This document shows positions 39,438-48,241 of a stretch of 64,000 nt of DNA, piece by piece (positions within the stretch are counted from its first letter, which is position 1; each line of letters opens with the position of its first letter). The stretch spans positions 4,154,001 to 4,218,000 of the forward strand of contig NZ_CP087164.1 of assembly GCF_021172045.1 (NCBI RefSeq), given 5' to 3'. Under the pieces are notes generated by a model. That model did no database searches, had not been told where the DNA came from, and was given only the letters and a program-made list of their open reading frames with translations. The position numbers were made by a program, and so were the translations under genes. Origin of the DNA: Capillimicrobium parvum (GTDB lineage: Bacteria; Actinomycetota; Thermoleophilia; Solirubrobacterales; Solirubrobacteraceae).

Positions 39438-41159
39438 ATGGCGTCCGACACCCTCACCGAAACCCCCACCGCGGCCCTCAAGCCGGTCCCCGAGATCACC
39501 GCCCACGGCGTGCAGCGCCAGCGCAGCGGTCTGATGGACTGGCTGACGACCACCGATCACAAGAAGATCGGGATCCTCTACCTCGTCACCACCTTCGTCT
39601 TCTTCATCCTGGGTGGCGTCGAGGCGCTGATGATCCGCCTCCAGCTGGGCACGGCGCAGAACACGCTGCTGACGCCGGAGACGTACAACCAGCTGTTCAC
39701 GATGCACGGCACGACGATGATCTTCCTCTTCGTCGTGCCGATCATGGCCGGCTTCGGCAACTACTTCGTGCCGCTGATGATCGGTGCGCGCGACATGGCG
39801 TTCCCGCGCCTGAACGCGCTGAGCTTCTGGCTGCTGCTGTCCGGCGGCCTCGTCTTCTACGCGTCGATCTTCTTCACGCCGCCCGAGGCGGGCTGGACGA
39901 GCTACACGCCGCTGTCGCTGGAGGCGTTCAGCCCTTCCGGCGGCCAGGACGCCTGGATCTTCCTCGTCCACCTCACGGGCCTTTCGTCGCTCGTCGGCGC
40001 GGTGAACTTCTACGTGACGATCGCGAACATGCGCGCGCCCGGCATGGGCTGGGGACGCCTGCCGCTGTTCGTGTGGACCATCCTCGTCTACGCGATCCTG
40101 CTGATCCTGGCGCTGCCGGTCATCGCCGGCGCGGTGACGCTGCTGCTCACCGACCGCCACTTCGGCACCGGGTTCTTCGACCCGACCCAGGGGGGCTCGC
40201 CGCTGTTGTGGCAGCACCTGTTCTGGTTCTTCGGCCACCCGGAGGTCTACATCATGGTCCTGCCGGGCTTCGGGATCATCTCCGAGGTCCTGCCGGTCTT
40301 CGCCCGCAAGCCGATCTTCGGCTACAAGGCGGTCGCGGCGTCCTCGGTGGTCATCGCGTTCCTCGGCCTGCTCGTGTGGGCGCACCACATGTTCACGACG
40401 CCGAGCCCGACGGTGGTGCTCGTCTTCTTCATGATGAGCTCGTTCCTCATCGCGATCCCGACGGGCGTGAAGATCTTCAACTGGGTGGCGACGCTCTGGC
40501 GCGGCACGATCGAGTTCAAGACGCCGCTGATCTTCTGCATCGGCTTCCTGTCGCAGTTCCTCATCGGCGGCATCACCGGGATCATGGTCGCGATCTTCCC
40601 CGTCGACTGGCAGGTGCACGACACGTACTTCGTCGTCGCGCACTTCCACTACGTGCTGATGGGCGGCGCGGTCTTCGCGATCTTCGCCGGGATCTACTAC
40701 TGGTTCCCGAAGATCACGGGCCGGATGCTCAACGAGCCGCTCGGCAAGTGGTCGTTCGCGCTCATGTTCATCGGCTTCAACGTCACGTTCCTGATCCAGC
40801 ACACGATCGGGATGGACGGCATGCCGCGGCGCGTGTACGAGTACCCGGACGTCGGCCACCTCCAGCTCTACAACCAGATCTCGACGGTCGGCGCGTTCAT
40901 CCTCGGCCTCGGCATCCTGCTGACGATCATCAACGTGCTGCGCTCGGTCAAGAAGGGCCCGGTCGCCGGTCCCGACCCGTGGAAGGGCAACACGCTCGAG
41001 TGGTTCACGGAGTCGCCGCCGCCGCTCAACAACTTCGACCTCGTGCCGCGGATCCGCTCGGTGGAGCCGATGAAGGACATCCGCCGCGAGGTCGAGCGCC
41101 AGAGCGAGCCGGCGCTCGCCGCCGCCTCCCCCTCCGCCGAATCGACCCTGCGCGGGTAG
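39438..41159 (+). CDS. ctaD: Cytochrome c oxidase subunit I, A1-type
   Basis: 573 aa, 12 helices. Haem and CuB ligands: MHGTTMIF near 95, FGHPEVYIMVLPGFG near 265-279 (CuB histidine with the Tyr crosslink partner, and the Glu of the D-channel), WAHHMF near 315 and HFHYVLMGGAVF near 405. The GHPE motif marks the A1 subgroup. It reduces O2 to water and pumps protons. ATG 11 bases after subunit II; the next gene starts at the base after its stop. Confidence 0.96.
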   Translation: MASDTLTETPTAALKPVPEITAHGVQRQRSGLMDWLTTTDHKKIGILYLVTTFVFFILGGVEALMIRLQLGTAQNTLLTPETYNQLFTMHGTTMIFLFVVPIMAGFGNYFVPLMIGARDMAFPRLNALSFWLLLSGGLVFYASIFFTPPEAGWTSYTPLSLEAFSPSGGQDAWIFLVHLTGLSSLVGAVNFYVTIANMRAPGMGWGRLPLFVWTILVYAILLILALPVIAGAVTLLLTDRHFGTGFFDPTQGGSPLLWQHLFWFFGHPEVYIMVLPGFGIISEVLPVFARKPIFGYKAVAASSVVIAFLGLLVWAHHMFTTPSPTVVLVFFMMSSFLIAIPTGVKIFNWVATLWRGTIEFKTPLIFCIGFLSQFLIGGITGIMVAIFPVDWQVHDTYFVVAHFHYVLMGGAVFAIFAGIYYWFPKITGRMLNEPLGKWSFALMFIGFNVTFLIQHTIGMDGMPRRVYEYPDVGHLQLYNQISTVGAFILGLGILLTIINVLRSVKKGPVAGPDPWKGNTLEWFTESPPPLNNFDLVPRIRSVEPMKDIRREVERQSEPALAAASPSAESTLRG

Positions 41160-42080
41160 ATGGCCCGTCTCGCGACCCGAGACGAGCCGGTGGTGGTCGC
41201 CGAGGCGTCGGCCGTCGCCGCGCGGCGGCCGAGCGTCCTCAGCGACTACGTCGCGCTGACGAAGCCGAAGGTCCAGTCGCTGCTGCTGCTGACCACGGTG
41301 GCGGCGATGGAGGTCGCCGGTGAGCCGTCGATCGGGCTCATCCTGGCGACCTGCCTCGGCGGCTACCTGTCGGCCGGCGGCGCCGGCGCGGTCAACCACT
41401 GGTACGACCGCGACCTCGACCGCGCGATGGCCCGGACCGCCCACCGCCCGGTCGCGTCGGGACGGGTGTCGCCGCGCGCGGCGCTGACGTTCGGGCTGAC
41501 GCTCGCCGCGCTGTCGGTCGTCTGGCTGGCGCTCGTCGTCAACCCGCTCGCCGCGGGGCTGTCGTTCTGCGGCTTCCTGGGCTACACGGCCGTCTACACC
41601 TTCTGGCTCAAGCGCCGCACGGCGCAGAACATCGTGATCGGCGGGGCGGCGGGTGCCGTGCCTCCGCTCGTCGGCTGGGCCGCGGTCACCGGCGGCCTCG
41701 ACGGCACCGCGCTGTACCTCTTCGCGATCGTCTTCTTCTGGACGCCGCCGCACTTCTGGGCGCTGGCGCTGCTGATGAAGGAGGAGTACGCGGCGGTGAA
41801 GGTCCCGATGCTCCCGGTCGTCCGCGGAGAGCGCGAGACCCGCAAGCAGATCCTCCTGTACTCGGTCCTCCTGTACGCGGTCAGCCAGCTCCCGTTCTGC
41901 GCCGGCGGGTTCGGGGCGACGTACCTCGCCGCCTCTCTCATCCTCGGCGCCGCGTTCATCTACCTCGCCGTGCGCCTGCTGCGCCGCGGCGACCGCCGCT
42001 CCGCCCTCGTCCTGTACCTCTTCTCCCTCGCCTACCTGGCCCTGCTCTTCGTGGCCATGGTGGCGGACGTCAAGCTCTGA
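41160..42080 (+). CDS. ctaB: Protoheme IX farnesyltransferase
   Basis: 306 aa, about nine helices. UbiA-superfamily aspartate motifs: NHWYDRDLDRAMARTAHRP near 79-97 and the second in AVKVPMLPVVRGERETRK near 215-230. It makes haem O from haem B for the aa3 oxidase. It begins on the base after the subunit I stop, so it is translated in the same operon. The ABC gene order coxII-coxI-ctaB is common in Actinobacteria. Confidence 0.94.
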   Translation: MARLATRDEPVVVAEASAVAARRPSVLSDYVALTKPKVQSLLLLTTVAAMEVAGEPSIGLILATCLGGYLSAGGAGAVNHWYDRDLDRAMARTAHRPVASGRVSPRAALTFGLTLAALSVVWLALVVNPLAAGLSFCGFLGYTAVYTFWLKRRTAQNIVIGGAAGAVPPLVGWAAVTGGLDGTALYLFAIVFFWTPPHFWALALLMKEEYAAVKVPMLPVVRGERETRKQILLYSVLLYAVSQLPFCAGGFGATYLAASLILGAAFIYLAVRLLRRGDRRSALVLYLFSLAYLALLFVAMVADVKL

Positions 42081-42091
42081 GTCGCCCCAGA

Positions 42092-42097
42092 TAGGAT
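42092..42097 (+). promoter_or_regulatory. -10 element, leaderless start of small oxidase-linked gene
   Basis: TAGGAT followed by seven bases and the ATG at 42105; gives this gene pair its own promoter inside the cluster. Confidence 0.45.
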
Positions 42098-42104
42098 CTT
42101 CGTC

Positions 42105-42215
42105 ATGGATCGTCGTCTCGCCCGCAAGAACATCCGTACCGGCCTCATCGCCGGCGCCGTGTGCGCCTTCATGTTCGGCATGACCTTCGTCGCCGCCTGG
42201 CTCTACAACGCGTGA
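42105..42215 (+). CDS. Small single-helix oxidase-associated protein, 36 aa
   Basis: Encodes MDRRLARKNIRTGLIAGAVC followed by AFMFGMTFVAAWLYNA: a basic start then one membrane helix of about 23 residues with aromatic ends. It overlaps the next gene by GTGA, and both lie in the aa3 cluster, so it is probably a small accessory subunit. No family recognised. Confidence 0.6.
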   Translation: MDRRLARKNIRTGLIAGAVCAFMFGMTFVAAWLYNA

Positions 42216-42451
42216 GCCAGCTCGATCCCAAGGTCCCGCCCGCCGGTGAGGAGATCCACCTCCCCGGCCCGACCATCAAGCCGCTGCTGCTGACGGTGGG
42301 CATCACCGCCGCGCTGATCGGCGTCACGACCTTCTGGATCCTCTGGGTCCTCGGCGGGCTGCTGACGATCGCCGTGATCGTGACGTGGATCATGGACACG
42401 CGCCGCGACATGGCCGAGCTGCCGCTCGACCACGAGGCCGGGCACCACTAG
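42212..42451 (+). CDS. Small cytochrome c oxidase subunit IV-like protein, 79 aa
   Basis: Starts at a GTG overlapping the previous stop (GTGA). A soluble N-terminal PPAGEEIHLPGP segment is followed by two helices (LLTVGITAALIGVTTFWIL and LLTIAVIVTWIMD) and an acidic/His tail. Length and helix count match small actinobacterial subunit IV proteins, which stabilise the aa3 complex, though no sequence signature confirms it. It is last in the A1 cluster. Confidence 0.6.
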   Translation: MSQLDPKVPPAGEEIHLPGPTIKPLLLTVGITAALIGVTTFWILWVLGGLLTIAVIVTWIMDTRRDMAELPLDHEAGHH

Positions 42452-42516
42452 CCGGGACCGGAGCCCGCCGCGACGCGCATTCGCCGCGCGCCGGCCCCTC
42501 GAGCGGAGCCGAGGTC

Positions 42517-42939
42517 TCAGGCTGTCCGCAGGAAGCGCGCGCCCTCGGGCACGTCGCAGATCGAGCCGTCCTCGGTCCAGCAGCGCACGATGTCGCGCAT
42601 GGACAGCAGCCCGCACACTGACCCGCCGTCGATGACGATGAGGTGGCGGAACTGGCCGCGGACCATCGCGGCGGCGGCCTCCTCGAGCGACCAGTTCGGC
42701 GCGGCGTAGACGACGTCGGAGGTGAGGTGGCGCCCGACGCGCTCGGCGTCCGGGTCCTCCCCGGCCGCCAGTGAGAGCAGGAGGTCGCGCTCGGTGATGA
42801 TCGCGGGCCCGGCGCCGTCCGGATCCAGGACGACCGCGGCGCCCACGCGCCGGTTGGTCATCTGCCGGGCCGCATCGCGCAGCGTATGGTCGGGTCCCAC
42901 CGTGAGGACGACGCTGCTCATGCCGTTGCGCACCTGCAT
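42517..42939 (-). CDS. Tandem CBS-domain protein
   Basis: 140 aa, two CBS motifs: 5-60 (VGPDHTLRDAARQMTNRRVG followed by AAVVLDPDGAGPAIITERDL) and 70-122 (APNWSLEEAAAAMVRGQFRH then LIVIDGGSVCGLLSMRDIV). Such pairs bind AMP, ATP or other adenosine ligands and regulate other proteins. The ATG is preceded by GAGGAGG 11 bases upstream. It faces the aa3 cluster and shares a gap with the AraC-type gene on the other side; no target is evident. Confidence 0.88.
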   Translation of the reverse strand: MQVRNGMSSVVLTVGPDHTLRDAARQMTNRRVGAAVVLDPDGAGPAIITERDLLLSLAAGEDPDAERVGRHLTSDVVYAAPNWSLEEAAAAMVRGQFRHLIVIDGGSVCGLLSMRDIVRCWTEDGSICDVPEGARFLRTA

Positions 42940-43111
42940 CAGACCTTCGGCCTCCTCGTATCGTTCGTCACAACCTTGGCCAAAGGTAGCAGAGCATGAC
43001 CCCGGAATGGGTTCCCTTTTCACGAGCGTTCGACGAGCGTCCCTGCGCCAGGTTGCGTCCCGGACAGATGGCACTGTCATCCATCGGTGACGATCTCCCG
43101 TAGGAAACGTG

Positions 43112-43492
43112 ATGCAGCGCTCCTCGACCGTGACCCTCCGCACGAGCCTGTACGACGACGCCGTCGCGATCGTCGAGCAGGAGTACGCCGACGACCTGTC
43201 GCTCGATGACATCGCCCGCCGGGTGGCGTCGTCGCGGCGCCAGCTCCAACGGGCGTACAGCGAGATCGGCGAGACCACGTTCCGCGAGCACCTCACCGGC
43301 GTGCGCATGGATCGCGCCGCGGAGCTCCTCGCCTCTTCGTCGCTGACCGTGCGCGAGGTGGCCCACCGGGTGGGTTACCGCCAGCCCGCGCAGTTCGCCA
43401 AGGCCTTCCGCCGCCGCCATGGCGTCGCGCCGTCGGCCTTCCGCAGCCGGCCCGGCGGGGCGCCGGCGCTGCACGCCTCGCTCGCCGCCTGA
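43112..43492 (+). CDS. AraC/XylS-type helix-turn-helix regulator, DNA-binding domain only
   Basis: 126 aa containing only the two helix-turn-helix elements: about 32-56 (LSLDDIARRVASSRRQLQRA) and 80-105 (LTVREVAHRVGYRQPAQFAK followed by AFRRRHGVAPSAFR), which is the family's C-terminal signature. The usual ligand-binding N-domain is missing (family normally 250-300 aa), so it may act without a co-effector. The start could be the GTG at 43109; a GGAAA lies just upstream. It is next to the caa3 promoter. Confidence 0.8.
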   Translation: MQRSSTVTLRTSLYDDAVAIVEQEYADDLSLDDIARRVASSRRQLQRAYSEIGETTFREHLTGVRMDRAAELLASSSLTVREVAHRVGYRQPAQFAKAFRRRHGVAPSAFRSRPGGAPALHASLAA

Positions 43493-43497
43493 CCGCC

Positions 43498-43519
43498 GCC
43501 GGTCCGCGCGCGGACCGGC
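43498..43519 (+). terminator. Perfect palindrome terminator
   Basis: 22-base perfect palindrome GCCGGTCCGCG/CGCGGACCGGC just after the AraC-type stop at 43492. It could serve as a terminator or, since the next gene starts 190 bases on, an operator. Confidence 0.5.
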
Positions 43520-43645
43520 GACGCGCCATACCTGCCCCGGGGGCGGCTCTTCATCCCGCGCGCGCGAGGCGGCCGCCGGCCCCTGCCTGCGGCACCTGCG
43601 GCACCCCGTTCCGCGCCCCTTCGCAGGCGGCACGGGAAGTCTTAC

Positions 43646-43675
43646 TTGGCGTCCATCGCCGGGGCGCGCTAGGGT
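43646..43675 (+). promoter_or_regulatory. Promoter of the caa3 oxidase operon
   Basis: TTGGCG (43646-43651), 18-base spacer, TAGGGT (43670-43675). The leader of about 25 bases contains GAGGGGAGAAGG ending 8 bases before the ATG, so unlike many genes here this operon is leadered. Confidence 0.5.
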
Positions 43676-43706
43676 CCGCTTTCCGATGAGGGGAGAAGGG
43701 GTCTAG

Positions 43707-44747
43707 ATGCGAGGCCGGCCGGTTCTGGTGATGGTCATCGCTGGCGTGGTCGCCAGCGCGATCGGCATCGCGCTCGGGTTGACCATCCATTGGTTTCCGA
43801 CCGAGGCGTCGACCCAGCTGGGCGACATCAAGACGCTCTACGACGTCATCATCATCGTCTCGGTTCCGGTGTTCGTGCTGGTGATGACCGTGGTCATCGG
43901 CGCCGTCGTGCGCTTCCGCATGCGGCCCGGCCAGGAGGACCAGGACGGTCCGCCGATCCACGGCAACACGAAGCTCGAGGTCCTCTGGACCGCGGTGCCC
44001 GCCGCCCTCATCCTCGGCCTCTGCGCCTACTCGTACGTCGTCCTGCGCGACGCCGAGCGCGCGCCGGCCGCGACCGCGCCCAAGGAGATCAACATCGCGG
44101 TCAAGGGCCAGCAGTTCGCCTGGACCTTCACGTACCCGAAGGACGTCGCCGGCGGCAAGGCGCTGTCGACCACGGAGCTCGTCCTCCCCGAGGGCCGCTC
44201 GGTCAAGTTCGACATCAACTCCGAGGACGTCCTCCACGACTTCTGGGTGCCGGAGTTCGGGATGAAGATCGACGCGGTCCCCGGCATCACGACCCACTAC
44301 CGCATCACGCCGAACCGGCTCGGCACCTATCCGGTCGTCTGCGCCGAGCTCTGCGGCCTGGGCCACAGCGTCATGCGCTCGACCGTGCACGTCGTCACCG
44401 AGCCCCAGTTCAAGAAGTGGCTGGGCGGGCAGAACAAGCCCGCCGCCCCGCAGGGCGCCAGCCCCGCCCAGCTGGCGGCCGCGGGCAAGCAGATCTTCAC
44501 GGGCGCCTCCGGTTGCAGCGGCTGCCACACCCTCTCGGATGCCGGCGCGACCGGCCAGATCGGGCCGAACCTCGATCAGGTCCTCAAGGGCCAGAGCGAT
44601 GCCATGCTCCACCAGGACATCGTCGATCCGAACGCGGCGATCGCCAAGGGCTACGGTCCGAACATCATGCCCCAGAACTTCGGGCAAACTCTGTCGGAGA
44701 GTGACTTGAACGCTCTCGTCGCCTACCTGAAGGAGGCCACGCAGTGA
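43707..44747 (+). CDS. Cytochrome caa3 oxidase subunit II with fused cytochrome c
   Basis: 346 aa. Two helices at about 8-28 and 48-68, a CuA domain (LHDFWVPEFGMK near 173, CAELCGLGHSVM near 213-224), a Pro/Ala linker, then a cytochrome c domain with CSGCH near 271-275 and a distal methionine (NIMPQNF near 320). The fusion defines caa3-type enzymes, which carry their own electron-donor haem. The stop overlaps the next GTG (GTGA). Strong ribosome-binding site. Confidence 0.95.
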   Translation: MRGRPVLVMVIAGVVASAIGIALGLTIHWFPTEASTQLGDIKTLYDVIIIVSVPVFVLVMTVVIGAVVRFRMRPGQEDQDGPPIHGNTKLEVLWTAVPAALILGLCAYSYVVLRDAERAPAATAPKEINIAVKGQQFAWTFTYPKDVAGGKALSTTELVLPEGRSVKFDINSEDVLHDFWVPEFGMKIDAVPGITTHYRITPNRLGTYPVVCAELCGLGHSVMRSTVHVVTEPQFKKWLGGQNKPAAPQGASPAQLAAAGKQIFTGASGCSGCHTLSDAGATGQIGPNLDQVLKGQSDAMLHQDIVDPNAAIAKGYGPNIMPQNFGQTLSESDLNALVAYLKEATQ

Positions 44748-46633
44748 GCTTGCGCGCGCCTGGATTGCCTCGTGCCGGCCTCGGTGCGCTCATCGGCGTC
44801 GGCCTCGCCTACGCCATCACGGTCGTCGCGCGGGCGTTGTATGGCTGGGACCCCGTCGTCGACGGCGAGGCCGTGCTCCAGGTCGCGCTGATCGGCGCCC
44901 CATTCGGATTCCTGATCGGCCTCGGCGCCTTCGACTATTGGTTCTACTGGGCGGCCGGCCGCAAGACGCGGCCGGAGGACCACTCCAGTCACGGCGCCCA
45001 CTCCTGGAAGGACTACTTCCGGGTCAACACCGACCACAAGGTCATCGGGATCCAGTACACGGTCCACTCGTTCTTCTTCCTGCTGGTGGGCGGCATGTTC
45101 GCGATGCTCGTGCGGGCCGAGCTCGCCGAGCCGGGGATGCAGTTCGTGAACCCGAACGCCTACAACGGGCTGTTCAGCGTCCACGCCTCGATCCTGATCT
45201 TCCTGTTCATCATCCCGGTGTTCGCCGGGCTGGCGAACTACGTCCTGCCGCTGATGATCGGCGCGCCGGACATGGCGTTCCCGCGCCTGAACGCACTGTC
45301 GTTCTGGATGCTGCCGATGGCCGGCATCATGTTCCTGCTGAGCTTCCTGGCGCCGGGCGGCTCGTTCGCGACGGGCTGGACGGCGTACGCGCCGCTGTCG
45401 GTGGATGCGCCGATAGGCCAGGTGTTCTTCACCATCGGCGTGCAGTTCGCGGGTGCCTCGTCGATCGCCACGGCGCTGAACTTCCTCGTGACGATCATCA
45501 CCATGCGCGCGCCGGGCATGTCGTTCTTCCGGATGCCGCTGCTGGTGTGGGCCAACTTCTCCACGTCGCTGCTGGTCGTCATCGCGACGCCGTTCATCGC
45601 CGCGTCGCAGTTCATGGTCCTGCTGGACCGCGCACTCGGCTTCAGCTTCTTCGACGCGGCCAAGGGCGGCGACGTGCTGATGTACCAGCACGTCTTCTGG
45701 TTCTACTCGCACCCGGCCGTCTACATCATGATGTTGCCGGGCTTCGGGATCATCAGCGAGATCCTCGCCGTCAAGGCGCGCAAGCCGATCTTCGGCTACC
45801 GGATGATGGCCTTCTCGCTGCTCGCGATCGTGGTGCTCGGCTTCACGGTGTGGGCGCACCACATGTTCGTCTCGGGCATGCAGGAGTGGATCCGCGTGCC
45901 GATGATGATCACGACCGCGGTCATCGCGGTGCCGACCGGCATCAAGATCTTCTCGTGGCTGGCGACGCTGTGGCGAGGGGTGCTGCACCTCGACACGCCG
46001 ATGCTGTTCGCCCTCGGCTTCCTGACGATGTTCACGCTGGGCGGGATCTCGGGCGTGTCGCTCGCGCTGATCCCGTTCGACATCCACGTGAGCGACACGT
46101 ACTACATCGTCGCCCACATCCACTACGTGCTCTTCGGCGGGTCGCTGTTCACGATCTTCGCGGGCGTCTACTACTGGTTCCCGAAGATGACCGGGCGGAT
46201 GTTCGACGAACGCCTGGGCAAGTGGCACTTCTGGACGACGTTCATCGGCTTCAACCTGACGTTCGGGCCGATGCATCTGATCGGCATCCAGGGCATGCCG
46301 CGCCGCGTCGCCGACTACTCCCAGCAGTTCGCGACCTGGAACCTGTTCATCTCGTGCGCCTCGTTCGTCGTCGGGCTGAGCACGCTGCTCTTCGTCTACA
46401 ACATGGTCGTCTCCTGGCGGGCGGGCGCGCGGGCGCCGGCGAACCCGTGGCGGGCCATGACGCTGGAATGGCAGGTCTCCTCGCCGCCGCCGATCTTCAA
46501 CTTCGACACGATCCCGACGGTCGTGGGCGGACCCTACGAGTACGGGGTGCCAGGGGCCGTGCACGGCGTCTTCAAGGGCGCCGAAGTGAAAACGACCGCG
46601 GCGCCCGCCGGTGCCGCACCAGCGGGGGACTGA
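44744..46633 (+). CDS. Cytochrome caa3 oxidase subunit I, A2-type
   Basis: 629 aa: 14 predicted helices, the first two forming an N-terminal addition before the usual 12. Ligands: VHASILIFLFIIP near 145, FYSHPAVYIMMLPGFG near 320-335, WAHHMF near 370 and HIHYVLFGGSLF near 460. The YSHP in place of GHPE is the diagnostic motif of the A2 subgroup, in which Tyr-Ser substitutes for the D-channel glutamate. GTG start overlaps subunit II. The N-terminal addition has no clear counterpart in the A1 gene of this window. Confidence 0.95.
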   Translation: MSLRAPGLPRAGLGALIGVGLAYAITVVARALYGWDPVVDGEAVLQVALIGAPFGFLIGLGAFDYWFYWAAGRKTRPEDHSSHGAHSWKDYFRVNTDHKVIGIQYTVHSFFFLLVGGMFAMLVRAELAEPGMQFVNPNAYNGLFSVHASILIFLFIIPVFAGLANYVLPLMIGAPDMAFPRLNALSFWMLPMAGIMFLLSFLAPGGSFATGWTAYAPLSVDAPIGQVFFTIGVQFAGASSIATALNFLVTIITMRAPGMSFFRMPLLVWANFSTSLLVVIATPFIAASQFMVLLDRALGFSFFDAAKGGDVLMYQHVFWFYSHPAVYIMMLPGFGIISEILAVKARKPIFGYRMMAFSLLAIVVLGFTVWAHHMFVSGMQEWIRVPMMITTAVIAVPTGIKIFSWLATLWRGVLHLDTPMLFALGFLTMFTLGGISGVSLALIPFDIHVSDTYYIVAHIHYVLFGGSLFTIFAGVYYWFPKMTGRMFDERLGKWHFWTTFIGFNLTFGPMHLIGIQGMPRRVADYSQQFATWNLFISCASFVVGLSTLLFVYNMVVSWRAGARAPANPWRAMTLEWQVSSPPPIFNFDTIPTVVGGPYEYGVPGAVHGVFKGAEVKTTAAPAGAAPAGD

Positions 46634-46636
46634 CCC

Positions 46637-47479
46637 ATGGCGCGCATTCTGGTCGTCGGCAACGAGACGCTCGGCGGGACGAACCTCATCGAGGCCATCC
46701 GCAAGCGGTCCGAGCAGGGTGACGCCGACTTCGTGGTCACGGTGCCGCGCACGCGGCCCCAGCACGGCTCGATCATCTACGACGACTTCGTCTACCAGGC
46801 GGCGCAGGTGCGCATCGACCTGGCGCGCAAGTTCCTGCGCGACCAGATGGGCCTCGAGGTCGTCGGCGAGGTCGGTGACCCGGACCCGTACACCGCGACG
46901 ATGGACGCCATCGGCTGGTACCAGCCGGACGAGATCATCATCTCGACGAAGCCGGCGACGACGTCGGGCTGGCTGCGGCGCGACCTCGTCGACCGCATCA
47001 CGGAGGCTTCGGGCCTGCCCGTCGAGCACGTGGTCACGGACGTCGACCGCGAGGGCTTGGGCGTCGACGTCACGCTGGTGGTGGCCGCGAAGACGGCGAG
47101 CAGCGACCAGCTCCTCGAGCACCTGAAGGAACGCGCGGCGAACGTCGACCGTCCGCCGCTGTTCATCGTGCTGATCCCGCAGGAGGGCGGCGAGGGCCAC
47201 CACTCCAACCGGGCGCGCGGCCAGCTCAACCAGTTCCTGGACCGGGCGCGCGCCGCCGGCCTGCTGGCGGCGGGGATGATCGGTGACCCTGATCCGTACA
47301 TCGCGACGAAGAACGCCCTGCAGCTGTTCCGCGTCGACGACGTGGTGATCTCGACGCTCGGGCCCGAGCGCTCGGGCTGGCTGCGCGCCGACCTCGTCGA
47401 GCGGGTGCGCAAGGCGACGAACGCCCCGGTCGAACACGTGATGGCGTCCGCCGAGCGATCCGAGGCAGGCGTGAGCTAG
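46637..47479 (+). CDS. Tandem universal-stress-protein-like (Rossmann) protein
   Basis: 280 aa made of two copies of one alpha/beta unit: residues 1-140 with GEVGDPDPYTATMDAI and DEIIISTKPATTSGWLRRDL, and 160-275 with GMIGDPDPYIATKNAL and DDVVISTLGPERSGWLRADL. Both halves keep the ST(K/L)xxxxSGWLRxDLVxRV pattern. Structure resembles USP folds, with a SGWLR loop at the nucleotide site. No enzyme motif. It lies between subunits I and III in the caa3 operon, where no assembly factor of this kind is known to me. Confidence 0.6.
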   Translation: MARILVVGNETLGGTNLIEAIRKRSEQGDADFVVTVPRTRPQHGSIIYDDFVYQAAQVRIDLARKFLRDQMGLEVVGEVGDPDPYTATMDAIGWYQPDEIIISTKPATTSGWLRRDLVDRITEASGLPVEHVVTDVDREGLGVDVTLVVAAKTASSDQLLEHLKERAANVDRPPLFIVLIPQEGGEGHHSNRARGQLNQFLDRARAAGLLAAGMIGDPDPYIATKNALQLFRVDDVVISTLGPERSGWLRADLVERVRKATNAPVEHVMASAERSEAGVS

Positions 47480-47511
47480 TGGCCCGTCCCGCAACCATCG
47501 AGACGAACCAC
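47475..47511 (+). repeat. Dispersed 37-bp repeat, copy B
   Basis: Starts two bases before the TAG stop of the stress-protein-like gene and ends three bases before the subunit III ATG. Identical to 22898-22933 except for one inserted T. No stem is possible here, unlike copy A. Confidence 0.8.
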
Positions 47512-47513
47512 TG

Positions 47514-48125
47514 ATGGAAGCCTCCGCCCTCCCCCTCCACGACGCTCACGACCACCACGGTCCGCCGCCGGCGAACCGATCCTCGCGCGTGGACCCGCAG
47601 ACCCTCGGGATGCTGCTTTTCATCATCTCGGAGGTCATGGTCTTCGGGGCGTTCTTCACCGCCTACTTCTTCATCAGGGTGGTGGCCGGCGACCACTGGC
47701 CGGCGCAGGGTGACGAGCTTCCGAAGCTCATCGCCGGCGTCAACACCGCCATCCTGCTGTCGTCCTCGCTGACGATGCACTGGACGCTCGAGGCGGCCAA
47801 GCGCGGCAACCGCTTCGCGATGAAGGCCGGGATCCTGACGACGTTCCTCCTCGGCCTGACGTTCCTGCTGATCCAGGTCAACGAGTACGTCCACATCGGC
47901 TTCGCCCCGAGCGACTCGGCCCAGGCGAGCATCTTCTACGGCCTCACCGGCCTGCACGGGTGCCACGTCTTCATCGGCCTGATGCTGCTGGGCTTCATGC
48001 TCATCCGGATCTTCCGCGGCCACTTCACGCCGCACGAGCACCGCGGCATCGAGGTGCCGGGCATCTACTGGCACTTCGTGGACGCGATGTGGGTGATCGT
48101 CTACACGACGGTCTACATCATCTGA
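47514..48125 (+). CDS. ctaE: Cytochrome c oxidase subunit III
   Basis: 203 aa, five helices. Hallmarks: GMLLFIISEVMVFGAFFTAY near 32-51 with the conserved glutamate, GLTGLHGCHVFIGLMLL near 143-159 and IYWHFVDAMWVIVYTTVY at the end. It is the only subunit III gene in the window, so it may serve both oxidases or only the caa3. Short five-helix form as in other bacterial caa3 systems. Directly downstream of the 37-bp repeat. Confidence 0.94.
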   Translation: MEASALPLHDAHDHHGPPPANRSSRVDPQTLGMLLFIISEVMVFGAFFTAYFFIRVVAGDHWPAQGDELPKLIAGVNTAILLSSSLTMHWTLEAAKRGNRFAMKAGILTTFLLGLTFLLIQVNEYVHIGFAPSDSAQASIFYGLTGLHGCHVFIGLMLLGFMLIRIFRGHFTPHEHRGIEVPGIYWHFVDAMWVIVYTTVYII

Positions 48126-48130
48126 GAGCC

Positions 48131-48241
48131 ATGCTGAACCCGCTGCGTTCGGAGGGCGAGGCCTTCCGGTTCCTCATCTGGGTCGCCGCGATCTTCGGCG
48201 CGATCGCGGTCATCGTGGTCGTGCTGCGGGCGATCCTCTAG
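48131..48241 (+). CDS. Small single-helix protein, probable oxidase subunit IV, 36 aa
   Basis: ATG five bases after the subunit III stop. Encodes MLNPLRSEGEAFRFLIWVAA followed by IFGAIAVIVVVLRAIL: short soluble start with one hydrophobic helix. Position and size suit the small fourth subunit found at the end of many caa3 operons. No other family signal. Confidence 0.6.
   Translation: MLNPLRSEGEAFRFLIWVAAIFGAIAVIVVVLRAIL

Noticed and set aside
43498-43519. Palindrome as an AraC-type operator
   Set aside because: AraC-family sites are usually direct repeats; its place right after a stop favours a terminator, though not proven.
43550-43690. A possible CGTCGTPF zinc-ribbon fragment in the gap before the caa3 operon
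   Set aside because: No start, no second cysteine pair and overlap with the promoter; likely chance.
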